Source: an uncultured Oscillospiraceae bacterium
GTDB lineage: Bacteria > Bacillota > Clostridia > Oscillospirales > Oscillospiraceae
Reading direction: 5' to 3'
Assembly (NCBI GenBank): GCA_934512135.1
Contig: CAKSWT010000009.1
Span: forward strand, 1 to 64,000
Length of the DNA: 64,000 bases
A model generated the notes under the pieces. The model was not told where the DNA came from, searched no databases, and worked only from the letters and a program-made list of their open reading frames with translations. The position numbers were made by a program, and so were the translations under genes. Positions 24,338 to 33,147 of this stretch are shown here, piece by piece; the first letter of the stretch is position 1, and each line of letters starts with the position of its first letter.

Positions 24338-25729
24338 ATGAAAGATGCAGCATATTCATTGGTGGATTTTTTGTCACAGCTGCGCTACGAACATATTCCG
24401 GCTCAGGCCCTGGAGATGGTACGACTGGACGTCCTGGACTATTTTGGGAATACATTGGGCGGCAGTAGTGACAGCGCGATTCAGTCTTGCTTGGATATAA
24501 TGTGCTCTATGGGAGGTGCCGGCCAATGCCCTGTAATCGGGCACGGCGCCAAACTGCCCGCTCCCGACGCTGCGTTTATCAATGCGGCGCAAGGGTTTTG
24601 CCTGGATTATGATGACACGCATGAGGGGGCCAACACCCATCTGGGGGTGGCCTGTATTCCGGCTGCTCTTGCAACTGCCGAGCTTGTTGGTGGAACGGAC
24701 GGGAAAACCTTTTTAACCGCTGTTACCGGAGGAATGGAGCTGGCCGCCCGGTTAGGCATCGGATGCCGGCGGAAAATCCCGACCCACATCATGGGGGGCT
24801 GGGATTATGCAGCCCTTCACGGAATTTTTTCGGCAGCCGCGGCTGCGGGGTTAATTTTGGGACTTACCCGAAAGCAGTTGCTTCAGATGATGGGTATCGC
24901 CTATCAGCAGGCAGGGGGCAATACGCTGTCTGCCATTGAAGAGGCGGATACCAAGAAGCTGGGGCCCGGCTTTGCGGCCCGGGGCGGTGTGCTTTCCGCC
25001 CTGCTGGCCAGAGCCGGAGTGACGGGATGCCGCTCGGTGTTCACCGGCACACCCTTCAGCCTGTTCCCTATGTATCACGATGGCGGAGATGCCAGCCGGG
25101 TCACAGAGGAACTGGGCACACGATTTGTGGTGGAGGAGTTGGGTTTTAAGCCATACCCCTGTTGCCGTCTGGGACACCGGCAGGTGGATGCGGTACTGGT
25201 CATGCGAAAGGAATACGGCCTGCGGCCGGAGGACATTAAGCAGGTGGAACTGCATGTCTGTCCCCAGGTAGACACCCAGCTGTGTCAGCCCCGGGAGAGT
25301 AAACTTGAGCCTAAATCCCGTAATGCAGCACAGTTCAGTCTTCCCTGGATGATTGCGTGTGCGTTGGTCCGGGGGCGGGTGGGAATTGGTGAGTTTCTTC
25401 CCAAAACCCTAACGGATCCGGAACTGCGTACTATGGCAGCCCGCGTGAAAACAGTGCGGGATGACAGACTATCAAATGAGACGATACCAGCACCGATTGT
25501 CATTGAAACTGAGCAAGGCCGTCTTTGCCGGATGACCCAGGCCCCTTATGGCAGTCGGGAAAACCCCATGAATGCCCTGGCTCTGGAGGAAAAGTTCCGC
25601 GACAATCTTTCCTACGCGGCCCGGCCATTGGAACGGGCGGCTGCGGATACTCTGCTGGAAGGGCTAAGACAGCTTCCAGAGTTGACCGATGTACGGTTCC
25701 TTACTGCATGGGCGAATGGAATGTTGTAA
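24338..25729 (+). CDS. MmgE/PrpD family protein, 463 aa
   Basis: The family holds 2-methylcitrate dehydratase, cis-aconitate decarboxylase and imidotartrate-type enzymes. Signatures are an N-terminal helical domain (FLSQLRYEHIPAQALEMVRLDVLDYFG), DYDDTHEGANTHLG near residues 94-107, GAARG-like segments and FKPYPCCRLGHRQVDA, where PrpD proteins have KPYPSCR-x-H. It starts 10 bp after the activase stop, so the three genes form an operon. It probably dehydrates or isomerises a polycarboxylate connected with the radical enzyme product or substrate; the pair is not a standard pathway that I recognise. Confidence 0.85.
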   Translation: MKDAAYSLVDFLSQLRYEHIPAQALEMVRLDVLDYFGNTLGGSSDSAIQSCLDIMCSMGGAGQCPVIGHGAKLPAPDAAFINAAQGFCLDYDDTHEGANTHLGVACIPAALATAELVGGTDGKTFLTAVTGGMELAARLGIGCRRKIPTHIMGGWDYAALHGIFSAAAAAGLILGLTRKQLLQMMGIAYQQAGGNTLSAIEEADTKKLGPGFAARGGVLSALLARAGVTGCRSVFTGTPFSLFPMYHDGGDASRVTEELGTRFVVEELGFKPYPCCRLGHRQVDAVLVMRKEYGLRPEDIKQVELHVCPQVDTQLCQPRESKLEPKSRNAAQFSLPWMIACALVRGRVGIGEFLPKTLTDPELRTMAARVKTVRDDRLSNETIPAPIVIETEQGRLCRMTQAPYGSRENPMNALALEEKFRDNLSYAARPLERAAADTLLEGLRQLPELTDVRFLTAWANGML

Positions 25730-25751
25730 AGAATAACCGGTTATTGAACGG

Positions 25752-25798
25752 CACCCCATTTGTTAGACAGTGTGATATACTATCTAGCAAGTGGGGTG
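25752..25798. repeat. Inverted repeat at an IS3 remnant end
   Basis: CACCCCATTTG (25752-25762) pairs with CAAGTGGGGTG (25788-25798), just before the transposase fragment. It may be the IS terminal region or a terminator for the operon on its left. Confidence 0.4.
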
Positions 25799-25805
25799 TT
25801 AAGTT

Positions 25806-25979
25806 ATGCCAAAAGGAGTGCCAAACAAACGGTATACGCCAGAATTCAAGAAACTGGTGGTAGCAACCATGATAAAAGAAAAGCTAAGTTACAGTGAAAC
25901 ATCACGATGGTTTGATGTTGTACACAGCGGGATTACAAGCTTGGGAACGTATTTAAACGAACCCAGATTCTCGTCATAA
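25806..25979 (+). pseudogene. IS3-family transposase OrfA fragment
   Basis: The start MPKGVPNKRYTPEFKKLVV and the HTH sequence EKLSYSETSRWFDV are typical of IS150/IS3 OrfA. After that the frame is shifted; the expected LQAWERI is found in the next frame and is then stopped. Only about 58 codons remain and no OrfB follows. An OrfB fragment of an IS3 element lies at 36183-36395. Confidence 0.7.
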
Positions 25980-25982
25980 AAA

Positions 25983-26016
25983 GCACCTCCGTTGGTGTCG
26001 CATGTTAGCATGCACC
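25983..26016 (-). promoter_or_regulatory. Orphan leader similar to that of the 75-aa membrane protein gene at 57486
   Basis: On the minus strand, GCATGCTAACATGC, CACCAAC, GGAGGTGC and TTTTTATG follow each other as at 57711-57745, where GTATGCTAACATAC, CACCAAC and GGAGGTG precede a small membrane protein gene. Here the gene is gone and IS3 debris follows. Confidence 0.5.
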
Positions 26017-26112
26017 AGTGGAGATCACAACTGACCGTCTCTCAAAGTATTTAAAGCTATTGTATGCGCAAAATGTATTTGTGCTTTTTATCGCGTCTTT
26101 CTCACTCCCGTC

Positions 26113-26131
26113 TGGGTCACAACCTGGGTCA
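26113..26131 (+). repeat. TGGGTCA pair, 12-bp spacing (left arm of att3)
   Basis: TGGGTCA at 26113 and 26125, 108 bp from the tRNA scar att3. Confidence 0.6.
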
Positions 26132-26238
26132 GTCCCAATACCGACAATCGTCGGCAAAATAACTCCGAACATTTTGCCCACAAAACATCCCCAAATGTAC
26201 AGAAAAACCGCCGTTGTCCGAAGAAAACGGCGGCAATT

Positions 26239-26283
26239 TGGTTGCGGGGGCCGGATTTGAACCGACGGCCTTCGGGTTATGAG
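26239..26283 (-). repeat. att3: 3' half of initiator tRNA-fMet (attachment scar)
   Basis: Identical to att1 over 45 bp, including CCA, with a terminator-type hairpin (CCGCCGTT/AACGGCGG) near 26211-26235. No TGGGTC pair is found on its right side, so this looks like the outer end of the series. Confidence 0.85.
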
Positions 26284-26314
26284 CTTTGTTGAAATCCCGA
26301 ATTATGAAATAGGA

Positions 26315-26354
26315 ATCCCCGGTTTCTGTATTTACTTCTACAGAAGCCGGGGAT
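26315..26354 (-). terminator. Terminator of the flavodoxin-like gene
   Basis: A 16-bp stem (ATCCCCGGTTTCTGTA / TACAGAAGCCGGGGAT, one G:U) with an 8-nt loop lies 21 bp after the minus-strand stop codon. Confidence 0.75.
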
Positions 26355-26375
26355 ATAATGGAAACGGGAGGGCAT

Positions 26376-27173
26376 TTATCCGATGCAGAGATATTCGCCG
26401 TAGGTTTCCTGGGGAGTTTTGCGGCCCATGAAATAGTCTTGAATCAGATTCTGCATGAAATACTCAGCCATCAGTAGGTCTCGGTCATTGGGACGGTTCT
26501 CAAGGTCATACTTTGGGGCGATAAAATGTTCCATACCCTCGTAGTCGGGCATATCCCGGGGATCTGCCACAGCCTCCGCCATCTTCTTGTGTTCCTCCGG
26601 GGAAAGCTTTCGGAATTCGGGCGCGGCAGGATTCTGCTTGTAGAGCTGCACCAGTGGGGCGGCTTTCTCCACCTGAACGCCCATAATAGCGGAAACCCGA
26701 TCTACAGCCATGTGGGAGATTTCGCCACCAGGGCAGGAGAATTCGCCCACGATTTTCAGTCTCAGGCACTCCAAATACTGCTTTTCTACGGCTAAGGTGG
26801 AGTAGGCCTCCCGAATGGCGCCAGCATAGGTTGCAAAGACCACGCCCTTGACGTCATCTGGAGCGGCACCCTGCAAATCCATGCCCGGCCCCATACCCCC
26901 GCGCCACATACGCGGTGGTTCCGGCTGGGTCAAACCCAAGACCCGTCCGATGGCTGGAGAGGGGAGACCAGCCATTATGGGGCTGCCCAAGCAGACAAAA
27001 TCATAGTCATCGAAATAGACCGGATCCTTCTTAAAATTTGTCTTTGCGTCAATTTTGACTAAATCATAGGTCCAACCCACATTTTCAAAGGCTTTTCCAA
27101 AGGCCTTGGCGACCTTCTCCGTGTTGCCAGTGACTGAAGCGTACATAATTAGACCCTTTTTCTTGATTGCCAT
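26376..27173 (-). CDS. Flavodoxin-like protein with C-terminal extension, 265 aa
   Basis: The N-terminal 150 residues form a flavodoxin fold: the FMN phosphate loop YASVTGNTEKVAKAF near residue 11, DYDFVCLGSPIMAGLPSPAIG, and the third loop in VVFATYAGAI. The last 110 residues are an extension not found in simple flavodoxins. I chose the Met at 27173 because AAGGAGG lies 7 nt upstream. It likely carries electrons for an anaerobic reductase or radical enzyme. It stands alone between att3 and a divergent AraC regulator gene. Confidence 0.75.
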   Translation of the reverse strand: MAIKKKGLIMYASVTGNTEKVAKAFGKAFENVGWTYDLVKIDAKTNFKKDPVYFDDYDFVCLGSPIMAGLPSPAIGRVLGLTQPEPPRMWRGGMGPGMDLQGAAPDDVKGVVFATYAGAIREAYSTLAVEKQYLECLRLKIVGEFSCPGGEISHMAVDRVSAIMGVQVEKAAPLVQLYKQNPAAPEFRKLSPEEHKKMAEAVADPRDMPDYEGMEHFIAPKYDLENRPNDRDLLMAEYFMQNLIQDYFMGRKTPQETYGEYLCIG

Positions 27174-27626
27174 AGCATAAACCTCCTTGGGGACATTGTC
27201 CCAGACTGATGGTCTCATTATAAGGGATGCCGTGGCTTACCGCTTTCACAAATCGAACACATAATTGTCAGAATTCGAGACATTACCAGAGGGAGCATCT
27301 AGTGTGAAAGTGAGTACCGAACCAGCACAGAGGAAAAAAGGACGCGCGAAAACGTCCCTGCAAACAAACCATTTTGCAAGGACATAACAGGTGTTAAAAC
27401 AATCCTTAGTGTGCGGGCTCAAAGCATCACTTATTTGTGCTTGAAAAGACGGTTCCAGCACTGATTTATATACTGTTTTGAACTCTTGATGCAATCTGCG
27501 ACTTACCTCGCCGTGCGTTGTAGTGTGCATTCTCCCCAATCAAAATTTTACAAGAAAGGCGGTCGTTTGCCTGCATCCTTTCATTCCTATTTGTGCGGAC
27601 GCATAGCGGCCGAATGGTTGATTTAT

Positions 27627-29216
27627 ATGAAAACTTGCCTTGTGATTTCCAATGCATATTCATTCCTGGCGAGCATTGAACTGTGCCTTGGGCACGTTGC
27701 CGAGCCTTGGCGGCTGGAGGAGGTGGTGTCCTTTGACCAAGCCTTCCGATGTTTAGAAGAGAAGCCGGTCCAGATGGTGCTGCTGGATGACTACTCCATA
27801 GGCCAAAGGCCGGAAGATTTCTTTGCACAGGCCCAGATCAGGTGGCCCGCGACATGGTTCATCTCCACAGGGAGTGCGCAATATCCGGGAGTTATGCATC
27901 TGGAGGCACCCATCACTGGCAGGACGCTGAGCTTTTTTCTGCAAAATGAGCGCATCCCTGGTCAGGAGCCCGGCGGAGCTCTTTGGACGCAGAACTATAT
28001 GGAGGATATCTATCCTATCCTGCTGGTCCATCTGTGGAATGGACTGCTCAATGGCTGGGTGCTGTCGGACCGGACCATGATCATGATGGCTGCCCGCAGA
28101 ATGCATATTCCCTACCTGGAAGATATGCACCTGATGCTAGTGTTAGCCAAGACGGTGCATCTCAGTAAAGTGGAGGTTAGCAAGTATGCGGCGAGCAAGG
28201 ACCACCTGTTTTTTGAGGAGCTGTTTTCCCGGCATCTGCTGAAGGAGGCTGATGGCGGTGCTGTGCTGGACCGCTATTCGCAAAAGTGGGCCATTTTGGC
28301 CTATTTGGACGTCTATCCCTGTGCGCGGGAGGAAATGCTGCAGCGCTGTGAGGCGGCTATCCAGGAAGCGGAGAACCAGGGGTGGCGGCTGAGCTTTTAC
28401 ATCGGCAGTGTGGTCACACCGGAGGAGATGTTTGACCAGTGGGCTATCCTGGAGGAGATGGGCGGAAATGATGTGGGATATAGTAGCCATGTGGCCCTGG
28501 CCTGCAATGAGAGTCCCCAGCACTTGGCCTCCCTGCCAGATATGCAGACATGGAAGCTGCTGCTGGAGCAGGGGAAGTGTGCGGAGGTTTACCAAAAAAT
28601 TGAGGAGTATATTCTTCCTATGGCGAAACAGGACCTGCTTGATGGGCCATGGCTGATGCGGTTCCGGGATGGCTTTCTCCAAATTGTCTACCATGGGATG
28701 CAGTTTCATGGCATTCCGGCGGATAAGGTCTTGTCTGGCTCCTTGACTGGGGATGATTTTCAACGTTCAGTGGGGAGTGTCCAACTGCTGCTCAACTGGA
28801 TCAAGCAAGTGCTGGATCGGATAGGTGAATTCTTGCTGACGGAGCAAGCGGACACAGTTGTCAAGCGGGCGCAGAAATACATTCTCCAAAATCTGGACCA
28901 GGAGTTGAACCGGGATGGCATTGCGGCGCATGTATATGTCAGCAGCGGATATCTGGGACGGTTGTTCAAAAAGGAGCTCCATATGAATCTGACGGAATAT
29001 ATCTATCAGGAACGTATGAAGCTGGCCGCACAGATGCTGGAGCATACAGACCAGTATGTCACATCCATCGCGCTGAAAGCGGGCTTTTCTAACTTCCCGT
29101 ATTTTTCTACGCAATTTAAGAAATACAGCGGCCTGACGCCGGTAGAATACCGGCGGAAAATGCGGGAGGTGCCAGAACCTCCGGACAAGGCGCTGGATGT
29201 CTGGGCAGAAAAATGA
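27627..29216 (+). CDS. AraC-family response-regulator-like activator, 529 aa
   Basis: The C-terminal 100 residues are an AraC double helix-turn-helix (HVYVSSGYLGRLFKKELHMNLTEYIYQER ... AGFSNFPYFSTQFKKYSGLTPVEYR). The N-terminal 110 residues look like a receiver domain (MKTCLVISNAYSFL ... VQMVLLDDYS), so the layout is YesN-like. The start is uncertain: an upstream in-frame ATG at 27486 would give 576 aa, and neither has a good ribosome binding site. It lies 82 bp before a sugar-type solute-binding protein gene, which it probably activates. Confidence 0.8.
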   Translation: MKTCLVISNAYSFLASIELCLGHVAEPWRLEEVVSFDQAFRCLEEKPVQMVLLDDYSIGQRPEDFFAQAQIRWPATWFISTGSAQYPGVMHLEAPITGRTLSFFLQNERIPGQEPGGALWTQNYMEDIYPILLVHLWNGLLNGWVLSDRTMIMMAARRMHIPYLEDMHLMLVLAKTVHLSKVEVSKYAASKDHLFFEELFSRHLLKEADGGAVLDRYSQKWAILAYLDVYPCAREEMLQRCEAAIQEAENQGWRLSFYIGSVVTPEEMFDQWAILEEMGGNDVGYSSHVALACNESPQHLASLPDMQTWKLLLEQGKCAEVYQKIEEYILPMAKQDLLDGPWLMRFRDGFLQIVYHGMQFHGIPADKVLSGSLTGDDFQRSVGSVQLLLNWIKQVLDRIGEFLLTEQADTVVKRAQKYILQNLDQELNRDGIAAHVYVSSGYLGRLFKKELHMNLTEYIYQERMKLAAQMLEHTDQYVTSIALKAGFSNFPYFSTQFKKYSGLTPVEYRRKMREVPEPPDKALDVWAEK

Positions 29217-29298
29217 AACTACAGGCGCCTCATTTTGAAAGAAACTAACGTCAGTTCCTCTTATAATAAAGATATATCAAGGGATAGGAGGAATACCT

Positions 29299-31026
29299 GT
29301 GAAAAAACTTTCAATTTGCCTGCTGATCCTGGCCTTGACCATGGGAATGTTGGCTGGATGCGGTGGCCAGGTGAACAGCTCGGCCTCCGCCGCGCTGAGT
29401 GAGGAACCTGCTGTGGAGACCACAGTGCCCACAGAAGAACCGGAGCCCGAACCGGTCCCGGAGGAACCAGAGCCCCAGGAGGAAAGTGCGGCAGAGCCTT
29501 CTGCCGTGGAGGTGGAAACTACGGCCGCGCTGGATGAGATCATCCCGCCAGAGAATCCGTATTCCCTACCCCTGTGTGAGGAGACCACAACCTATACCTT
29601 TTTCTGGACCTATCCGCCATTCCTGGCGGAGCAGATTGAGGATCTTACTGATGGCTATGCGCGGCAGGAGCTGGAATCCCGGACCAATGTCCATATCGAG
29701 TTTGACGCTGTCTCCGCCGCGGTGGCAGGTGAGCAGTTCCAACTTATGGTGGCAGCGGACTCCTATGCGGACATTATTCAGGATGTGACGAACTATTATA
29801 CGGCTGGTATGGACAGGGCTGTTACCGATGAGATCGTGCTGGATCTGAAGGACCTGATCCCCCAGGAGATGCCGGTCTATAATGAGATGATTATGGCCAA
29901 CGATACCATCCGTAAGCAGCTCACCTCTTCGGATGGCTATATCGGTGCCATTTACCGGCTCTATGCGGAGCCCTCCGTGCCCAAGACCGGTAACGTGATC
30001 CGGCAGGATTGGCTGGATACCCTGAACCTGGAAATGCCCCGGACCGTGGAGAACTATTACAATGTGCTCACTGCGTTCCACAGTGAGATGGGCGCATCGG
30101 AGCCTTACTACATCATGAACACGGGTGTGGCCTTCAATAACGGTGTTATCGGTGCCTTTGGGGTCATGGACGGCTTCTACCAGCAGGATGGAAAAGTGAA
30201 GTTTGGTTGCCTGGAACAGGGCTTCCGGGACTATTTGCGGGAGATGAACCGCTGGTATCAGGATGGACTGATCTCTCCGGACTTTCTCAACAACGTCTCC
30301 GGTTATCCGGACAATGGTGATGTGACCGATGGTCGTGTGGGTATCTTTGCTCAGGAAAACAACTATATGCAGGATGTCTACAGCTTTACTACGGATACCA
30401 GCATTGTTCTCTCTGCAGTGCCCAACGCTGTATTGGCGGAAGGTGACACCAACGATTTCATTACATTTGGCGACTGGATCGGCGGCGTCAGCTGGTCCAT
30501 CTCCGCAGACTGCGAGAATCCGGAGTTGCTGCTCAACTTTGTGGACTACCTGTTTACAGATGAGGGCAGCCTTCTGGCGAACTATGGCGTCGAAGGCTTG
30601 AGCTGGGATTACGATGAGAATAATGAGCCTCTAATTAACGAGGCTATCACAGATAACCCAGACTATAACAGCTCCACTGCGCAGCTCAAATATACCCTGC
30701 TGTGGGCGCCCTTTGTGGAGGATTATGATCGCTTTAATGTGGGCTACACCCAGGCGACCATTGACGCGGCGGACATCTGGATGGAGCAGTCCTCCAACCA
30801 GGCACTGATTCCCAGCGGCGTGTCCATCTCTACGGATTACGTTACCACCTACAACACCATCTACAGCGATGTTGATACCTATGCGGCGGAAAACGTCAAC
30901 CGCTTTATTACGGGAGACCGGCCCATTGAGGAGTTTGATGCCTTTGTAGCCGAACTCAAGGACATGGGCGTGGAGACCTGTATTGAGATTTGGCAGGAAA
31001 TGCTGGATGCCTATGAGGCCAAGTAA
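29299..31026 (+). CDS. ABC-type extracellular solute-binding lipoprotein, 575 aa
   Basis: Lipoprotein signal peptide (MLAGCGG, Cys21), then a long Glu/Pro-rich linker (about 30-75), then a family 1-like binding fold with VIRQDWLDTLNLEMPRTVENY and GRVGIFAQENN. The start is GTG with AGGAGG 7 nt upstream; a TATAAT box lies at 29262-29267. It resembles the binding protein at 46537-48222 in size and motifs. No permease or ATPase gene lies nearby, so it is an orphan that must use permeases encoded elsewhere. A terminator follows at 31043-31084. Confidence 0.85.
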   Translation: MKKLSICLLILALTMGMLAGCGGQVNSSASAALSEEPAVETTVPTEEPEPEPVPEEPEPQEESAAEPSAVEVETTAALDEIIPPENPYSLPLCEETTTYTFFWTYPPFLAEQIEDLTDGYARQELESRTNVHIEFDAVSAAVAGEQFQLMVAADSYADIIQDVTNYYTAGMDRAVTDEIVLDLKDLIPQEMPVYNEMIMANDTIRKQLTSSDGYIGAIYRLYAEPSVPKTGNVIRQDWLDTLNLEMPRTVENYYNVLTAFHSEMGASEPYYIMNTGVAFNNGVIGAFGVMDGFYQQDGKVKFGCLEQGFRDYLREMNRWYQDGLISPDFLNNVSGYPDNGDVTDGRVGIFAQENNYMQDVYSFTTDTSIVLSAVPNAVLAEGDTNDFITFGDWIGGVSWSISADCENPELLLNFVDYLFTDEGSLLANYGVEGLSWDYDENNEPLINEAITDNPDYNSSTAQLKYTLLWAPFVEDYDRFNVGYTQATIDAADIWMEQSSNQALIPSGVSISTDYVTTYNTIYSDVDTYAAENVNRFITGDRPIEEFDAFVAELKDMGVETCIEIWQEMLDAYEAK

Positions 31027-31042
31027 TACGTTGTAACGCAAT

Positions 31043-31084
31043 AAACAGCGCAGACATGGAAAATCACCATGCCCGCGCTGTTTT
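31043..31084 (+). terminator. Terminator after the solute-binding protein gene
   Basis: AAACAGCGC and GCGCTGTTTT pair, with an inner stem ACATGG/CCATGC, and the last T residues act as the tract. Confidence 0.75.
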
Positions 31085-31161
31085 CAAAGAGGGGCGTATA
31101 CCTGCTTGGACTAGCTGGTTTTCAACATATATTTTGTTAATTATATCAAGGAGGATTCGTT

Positions 31162-32688
31162 ATGAGGACAATTATTGCAAAGGCCCCTGCCTACGGTATG
31201 CCCACCCTGGCCGGTGCCGTCAACAAGCCCGAAAAGGTAAACGCCATACCCCCCGGACCCCCTCCGGGAGAGTTTGGTCAGGCTCCGGCAATCAAGCCCT
31301 GCCCGCCCACCTGCCGTCCCAGTGAGCACCCCGCTTCCGTTCCCGGCAGCGATGTGGAGCCGGGAATGCCCGGTCCCGGTATGCCCGGCGGCGGACCTCC
31401 CAAGGCGCCGCCCTTCCCCCGGATGGAATCCATGGATGTGCTGGACGGCAAGCTCTATGTGGCAGAGCAGCCCTATGCGGAGATTACCGGTGCCATCACC
31501 GATACCGAGATGAAAAACGCCTCCTACAAAACCGACGAGGTTTGCCTCAACGGCCTGTATATCGGCGGCGATTCTGTCTATGCCATCAAGGATTCTCAAT
31601 TCGATCTCACCGGCTACGGCATTGACGACTTTGCGGGAAACGGCTCTGCGATCATGGTCAACGACACTGCCAAGTGCGAGATGGATAACGTGCAGGTCAC
31701 TACCCACGGCGTGATTCGCCCCTGTACCGTGGTCACCGGCAACGGCACCTTGATTGTTCGGAACTGCGTGCTGGACGCCAAGGGCGGCGAGATTCCCGCA
31801 AGCTATGTGCCTCGGGTGGCCTCCGGCATGATGGAGCCTCCTCCGGGGCTGAAACTGGGGGGCAACTGCCGAACCCATCTTTCCATGGGCAACTCCCGGG
31901 CCTATTTCTATGACTCCAAGATTCTGGCTCACTCCTGGGCCGCTCTCTCCACCGATGGAAGCTGGGGCGATCAGTATCTGGAAGCCAACAACTGCGATGT
32001 GGTCTGCGAAACTGTGGGCTACGGCACCTACGCCGACAACGGCTGCCATAACGTGCTCAACGATTGCCGGATTACCGTAGACACTCATGTTGCGATTATC
32101 GCCGGTGACGCCTGGGTGAAGCTGAACAACTGCGCCGTAACCTCCAACCGCTACGGCTGCATGCTCCATGGCATCCGGGGCCACCACACCGAGGTCACCG
32201 AGGCCCACATTGTGGGCGGCAACTGGATCGTGGGCGAAGCTCTGTTCTTCGTGAAGTCCGAGAATGTGTACTTGAAGCTGGACGGGGCCAAGGTCAAGAC
32301 CGGCAAGTACCTGATTCACGCCATTGTCAACGAGGACCCCGCCGCCACCAAGGTGCCCGCGGACATGATCTGCAAGGTCTACGGCGTCAACGCTGCCCTT
32401 GCAAACGGGGACTACACGGGCGACATCGTCAACGAGGACACCGACCGCACCCTGAATGTGACCATTCAGAACGCCTCTGTCACCGGCGCCATCGTGGACG
32501 CCTACATCTCTCTGGAGGGCTCCAGATGGACGGCCACTGCCGACTCCACCGTTTGTCTCATGGGTGACGTGAAGTCCCAGCAGCTGGACGCTCCCGCAGG
32601 GGTGACCATCTCTGCTAAGGCAGGCGAGGGCTGCGGACTGACCGGAAGCTATACGCTGGCCTCCGGCGGCATTCTCACCGTGGACTGA
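31162..32688 (+). CDS. Right-handed beta-helix protein with Pro-rich N-terminus, 508 aa
   Basis: Unrecognised family. Residues 1-90 are rich in Pro and Gly (PGMPGPGMPGGGPP); the rest consists of short strands with Asn/Asp turns, consistent with a parallel beta-helix similar to pectate-lyase-like folds. There is no signal peptide or anchor, so either it is cytoplasmic or it leaves by another route. AAGGAGG lies 7 nt before the ATG. The paralogue at 1-669 aligns with the C-terminal part. Both paralogues are the last gene before the same 455-bp flank. Confidence 0.7.
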   Translation: MRTIIAKAPAYGMPTLAGAVNKPEKVNAIPPGPPPGEFGQAPAIKPCPPTCRPSEHPASVPGSDVEPGMPGPGMPGGGPPKAPPFPRMESMDVLDGKLYVAEQPYAEITGAITDTEMKNASYKTDEVCLNGLYIGGDSVYAIKDSQFDLTGYGIDDFAGNGSAIMVNDTAKCEMDNVQVTTHGVIRPCTVVTGNGTLIVRNCVLDAKGGEIPASYVPRVASGMMEPPPGLKLGGNCRTHLSMGNSRAYFYDSKILAHSWAALSTDGSWGDQYLEANNCDVVCETVGYGTYADNGCHNVLNDCRITVDTHVAIIAGDAWVKLNNCAVTSNRYGCMLHGIRGHHTEVTEAHIVGGNWIVGEALFFVKSENVYLKLDGAKVKTGKYLIHAIVNEDPAATKVPADMICKVYGVNAALANGDYTGDIVNEDTDRTLNVTIQNASVTGAIVDAYISLEGSRWTATADSTVCLMGDVKSQQLDAPAGVTISAKAGEGCGLTGSYTLASGGILTVD

Positions 32689-33147
32689 TTCTGCCCGCTA
32701 GAATTTGGGGCTGTCTCACTAAAAAACGAGGCAGTCCCACAAATATGTGAAAAATAACAGCAGCCGGCTCTATGAAAGAGTTGGCTGCTTGCATATAATT
32801 ATGTTGTGAAACATAATTATATGCAAGCAGTGTATACAGCATACAGGACTGAATATCAAGTGTGCTTGCCCATGAATTTAGAAATAATAATCCCGTCAGA
32901 CAAACCCGTGAGATTGCTCGGCGCTGTTACAGAGGAGTTGAATTAGGGAAGATTGACAGCGACTTACTCCCGGCTTGGGAGAATCGAGTACTCCCCGCGT
33001 CTGTTGTTTGCAATCAACAAACCAACCGCTCCTATCGGCGTATGGGTCTCGGTATGGGTCAAACAAAACGGGCCGCTGAAAAGCGGCCCAAAAAGTTCAG
33101 AAAACAAGGAAAAATCACTGATTTCTTGCGAAATCAGCGGCGATTTG
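32689..33147. repeat. Duplicated 3' flank, copy B, cut at the tRNA CCA end
   Basis: Near-identical to 670-1126. It includes the TGGGTC pair at 33043-33060 and most of the terminator hairpin. Similarity stops at 33147-33148, exactly where the tRNA CCA (TGG on this strand) should be completed. The 13-bp inverted repeat near 32796-32829 is perfect in this copy. Confidence 0.85.

Larger units (their letters stand above)
10508..26283. mobile_element. Catabolic island between att2 and att3, no integrase (CIME-like)
   Basis: The region is bounded by tRNA-fMet scars and has inner TGGGTC pairs at both ends (10629-10647 and 26113-26131), like a complete integrative element. However, it contains no recombinase, relaxase or excisionase. 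The content is metabolic: transporter, dehydrogenase, cleavage enzyme, glycyl radical enzyme and regulators. It could be moved in trans or together with the neighbouring IME. 10508-10825 holds only the arm repeats. Confidence 0.6.

Noticed and set aside
26928..26934. A TGGGTCA motif inside the flavodoxin-like gene
   Set aside because: Single copy without a partner at 12 bp and within coding sequence; taken as chance.
31141..32319. Open frame of 392 codons on the minus strand
   Set aside because: Antisense to the beta-helix protein gene, which has a paralogue conserved at protein level in the sense frame.
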